From assembly GCF_001858325.1 (NCBI RefSeq), contig NZ_MBPP01000023.1, forward strand, positions 124,001-188,000: 64,000 nt of DNA. The letters are read 5' to 3'. Shown here one piece after another: positions 62,521 through 64,000 of this stretch (position 1 is the stretch's first letter; every line of letters begins with the position of its first letter). The position numbers and the translations under genes are program-made. The notes below the pieces were generated by a model, which saw only the letters and a list, made by a program, of their open reading frames with translations, had not been told where the DNA came from and ran no database searches. This stretch comes from Marinobacter sp. AC-23 (GTDB taxonomy: Bacteria; Pseudomonadota; Gammaproteobacteria; Pseudomonadales; Oleiphilaceae).

Positions 62521-63142
62521 ATCCCCCAGTGTGTTGTTGATGCAATTTGCTAAGTGGCCGGAAGCGGGTCGGGTAAAAACTCGCCTTATTCCGGCGTTGG
62601 GTGTATCGGGGGCGCTGAATGCGCACGTAACGCTCACGCTTGCTGTGCTGGATAACCTGTGTGGCGCCCGCCTTCCAGTGCAGTTCTGGTGGGATAGGGC
62701 AGTAGAGTCTGTACCGGTGGATGCGCGCGAGGTTGTTTGTGATATTGAGCGGCGAGGTGTGATGCAGAAAGTACAGCAGGGCGCTAACCTGGGCGAACGC
62801 ATGTTAGGTGCACTTGGTACTGGCCTGCAATCCCACGCACTGGCTCTGATTGTAGGCAGCGATTGCCCTTCGGTAGAGGCGGGTTACGTAAGCCAGGCAG
62901 TGGCTGCGCTGCAGGAATACGATGTGGTTTTGGGGCCATCCGATGACGGTGGCTATGTGCTGATTGGCGCCCGCCGGGTGGTTCCCCACATGCTTGATGA
63001 TATTGAGTGGGGCACCGAGGGCGTTCTTGAGCAGACCCGTGAACGGCTCGAAGAACTGGGGCTCAGCGTTGGTTTGCTGGAGCCCCGTTGGGATGTGGAC
63101 GAGCCAGAGGACTGGGCGCGTTTTCAGCTTACTTTGCAGTAA
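62507..63142 (+). CDS. DUF2064/TIGR04282 glycosyltransferase-like protein
   Basis: A 211-residue protein of the family that usually pairs with the TIGR04283 transferase: LLMQFAKWPEAGRVKTRLIPALG, then GANLGERMLGAL, IVGSDCPSVEAGYV and LGPSDDGGYVLIG. It has a nucleotidyl/glycosyl transferase fold (DxD in GSDCP and DDGG). The ATG at 62507 overlaps the preceding gene. Its stop overlaps the convergent M16 gene by 14 bases. Confidence 0.82.
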   Translation: MPKTESPSVLLMQFAKWPEAGRVKTRLIPALGVSGALNAHVTLTLAVLDNLCGARLPVQFWWDRAVESVPVDAREVVCDIERRGVMQKVQQGANLGERMLGALGTGLQSHALALIVGSDCPSVEAGYVSQAVAALQEYDVVLGPSDDGGYVLIGARRVVPHMLDDIEWGTEGVLEQTRERLEELGLSVGLLEPRWDVDEPEDWARFQLTLQ

Positions 63143-64000
63143 CCGGTGGTTGCTGCAGGATAAGATCACGGGCTTCATTGGCACTCAACCCCTCTCCCCC
63201 TGTTACCGCGCGCAGCGCCCTGTCTCGGTTTAGCACCGCATCCTTGAAGGTGGTTTTCAGATCTTCAAGGCTGACTGCTTTAACGGCTTCCGCGAGTTGC
63301 TCACGGGAGTCGAAACCATCTGCGCCCCGGTCAATCTCGCGCCAGTAGCGCCCTGAAATTTCGCCCAACTGGCGATCCTGTTCCAGGATGCTGCTGATTA
63401 CTGCCTGCTTCTCACGCTCAAGTCGTTCCTTGTTTATATTGCCCAGGGTCTCCTCAAAGCCGGTTGTGAACTCTCGAACCGCTTGGTCTATCTCGCCTTG
63501 GCTGGCGGTGGGTGATTGAACCACAAAACCCAAAGCCGGAGTTTCGAGCATCTCAAACGGTGTGGCGTACACAATGTAGCAAGCTGGCGTGTGGTGCGAA
63601 TGTCCTCGTAAAACGGGCTGCTTATAATCTGGGCTAACAGGCGGAAGCGGGCGCGCTCTTCAAAACTGGTGTTCTTACCCTGGGTGTAAAGCGTGTACCC
63701 GGTGTCTGGGTGTTTTACGCTCAAGGAGACCAGCATTTCCTTGGTGGGCAGCTTGCGTACATGGCTGCGCTCAACGTGCACAAATTCACTGTTGCCCAGA
63801 ACAATGGCGTTTATTTGCTGGGCCAGGTTAAGGGCGTAGGCTTGCGTAATGTTGCCATGGGCCAGCAGCACCGGGTCAACTTCTGACAGCAGCGCCTCGG
63901 TGAAAGACATGAGTTCGTCCAAGGTCACGCTTTTGGCTGCCTCGAGCTTTTCTCCGGTGCTCCAGGTGTCTTCTATAAGGCTGTTTGAATAAACTCCGAT
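63129..64000 (-). CDS. M16 (pitrilysin/insulinase) peptidase, C-terminal part, frameshifted
   Basis: The 3' end of a large M16 zinc peptidase whose catalytic HxxEH part lies outside the window. Visible are the inactive C-terminal domains: VDPVLLAHGNITQAYAL, NTSFEERARFRLLAQIISSPFYED and QLGYIVYATPFEMLETPALGF (after repair), VQSPTASQGEID and LEREKQAVISSILEQDRQLG. The frame breaks near 63570, explained by one missing base between IRTTRQL and GYIVYA. The reading frame continues to the window edge. Confidence 0.8.

Overview
The window looks like a chromosome segment of a marine gammaproteobacterium, most like Marinobacter. That rests on inference from gene content and the Pseudomonas-type layout of its PQQ/alcohol-oxidation region; no 16S gene is present. 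Its dominant feature is a roughly 28 kb alcohol-oxidation locus (about 2.1-29.9 kb) closely resembling the Pseudomonas putida ped and P. aeruginosa exa/pqq/erc regions.

Layout: 0-2.1 kb holds the end of a radical-SAM-like gene and an IS110-family element beside a hybrid sensor kinase whose 5' end is missing. 4.2-13.4 kb has an AgmR/ErbR-type regulator, a TauABC-type ABC operon, a reverse-strand operon (substrate-binding protein, beta-propeller, ABC-2 exporter) typical of PQQ-alcohol systems, and a PedS2/PedR2-like two-component pair. 13.4-21.5 kb has a pentapeptide-repeat protein, a Ca-type PQQ alcohol dehydrogenase (PedE/ExaA-like), cytochrome c550 (PedF), a periplasmic binding protein, a lanthanide-type PQQ alcohol dehydrogenase (PedH-like) and aldehyde dehydrogenase ExaC. 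21.9-27.0 kb is pqqABCDE plus an S9 peptidase, followed by ercA and the hybrid kinase ercS. Together these make PQQ, oxidise alcohols in the periplasm, pass electrons to cytochrome c, oxidise the aldehyde in the cytosol, and probably switch between Ca and lanthanide enzymes.

30-35.5 kb is a mixed accessory zone (GFA protein, AraC regulator, metallo-beta-lactamase, fatty acid hydroxylase, LysR regulator, pirin, wrbA remnant) with several broken genes. 35.7-42.1 kb is a tight four-gene operon encoding a MukB/MksB-like SMC ATPase, MksE-like and MksF-like subunits and a short Toprim protein: a divergent MksBEFG/Wadjet-type plasmid-defence system. It is followed by an AT-rich stretch and a small lipoprotein.

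43-64 kb is mostly housekeeping or ordinary accessory DNA: a CHASE2 kinase/FecR-LysM/OmpR module, topB, a BolA protein, a YciO/Sua5 protein, a chemoreceptor with a c-type haem motif and a sigma-28-like promoter, rnk, a class V aminotransferase, an M23 peptidase, a YehZYXW-like osmoprotectant transporter, a decayed epimerase, tRNA-Arg(CCT), two glycosyltransferase-like genes and the 3' part of an M16 peptidase.

About a dozen otherwise well-conserved genes, including pqqB, the PedE-like dehydrogenase and the SMC gene, are broken by indels of one or a few bases, mostly a lost base in a short C, G or T run. This looks more like systematic sequencing or assembly error than real decay, so most frameshifted genes are annotated as a single locus.
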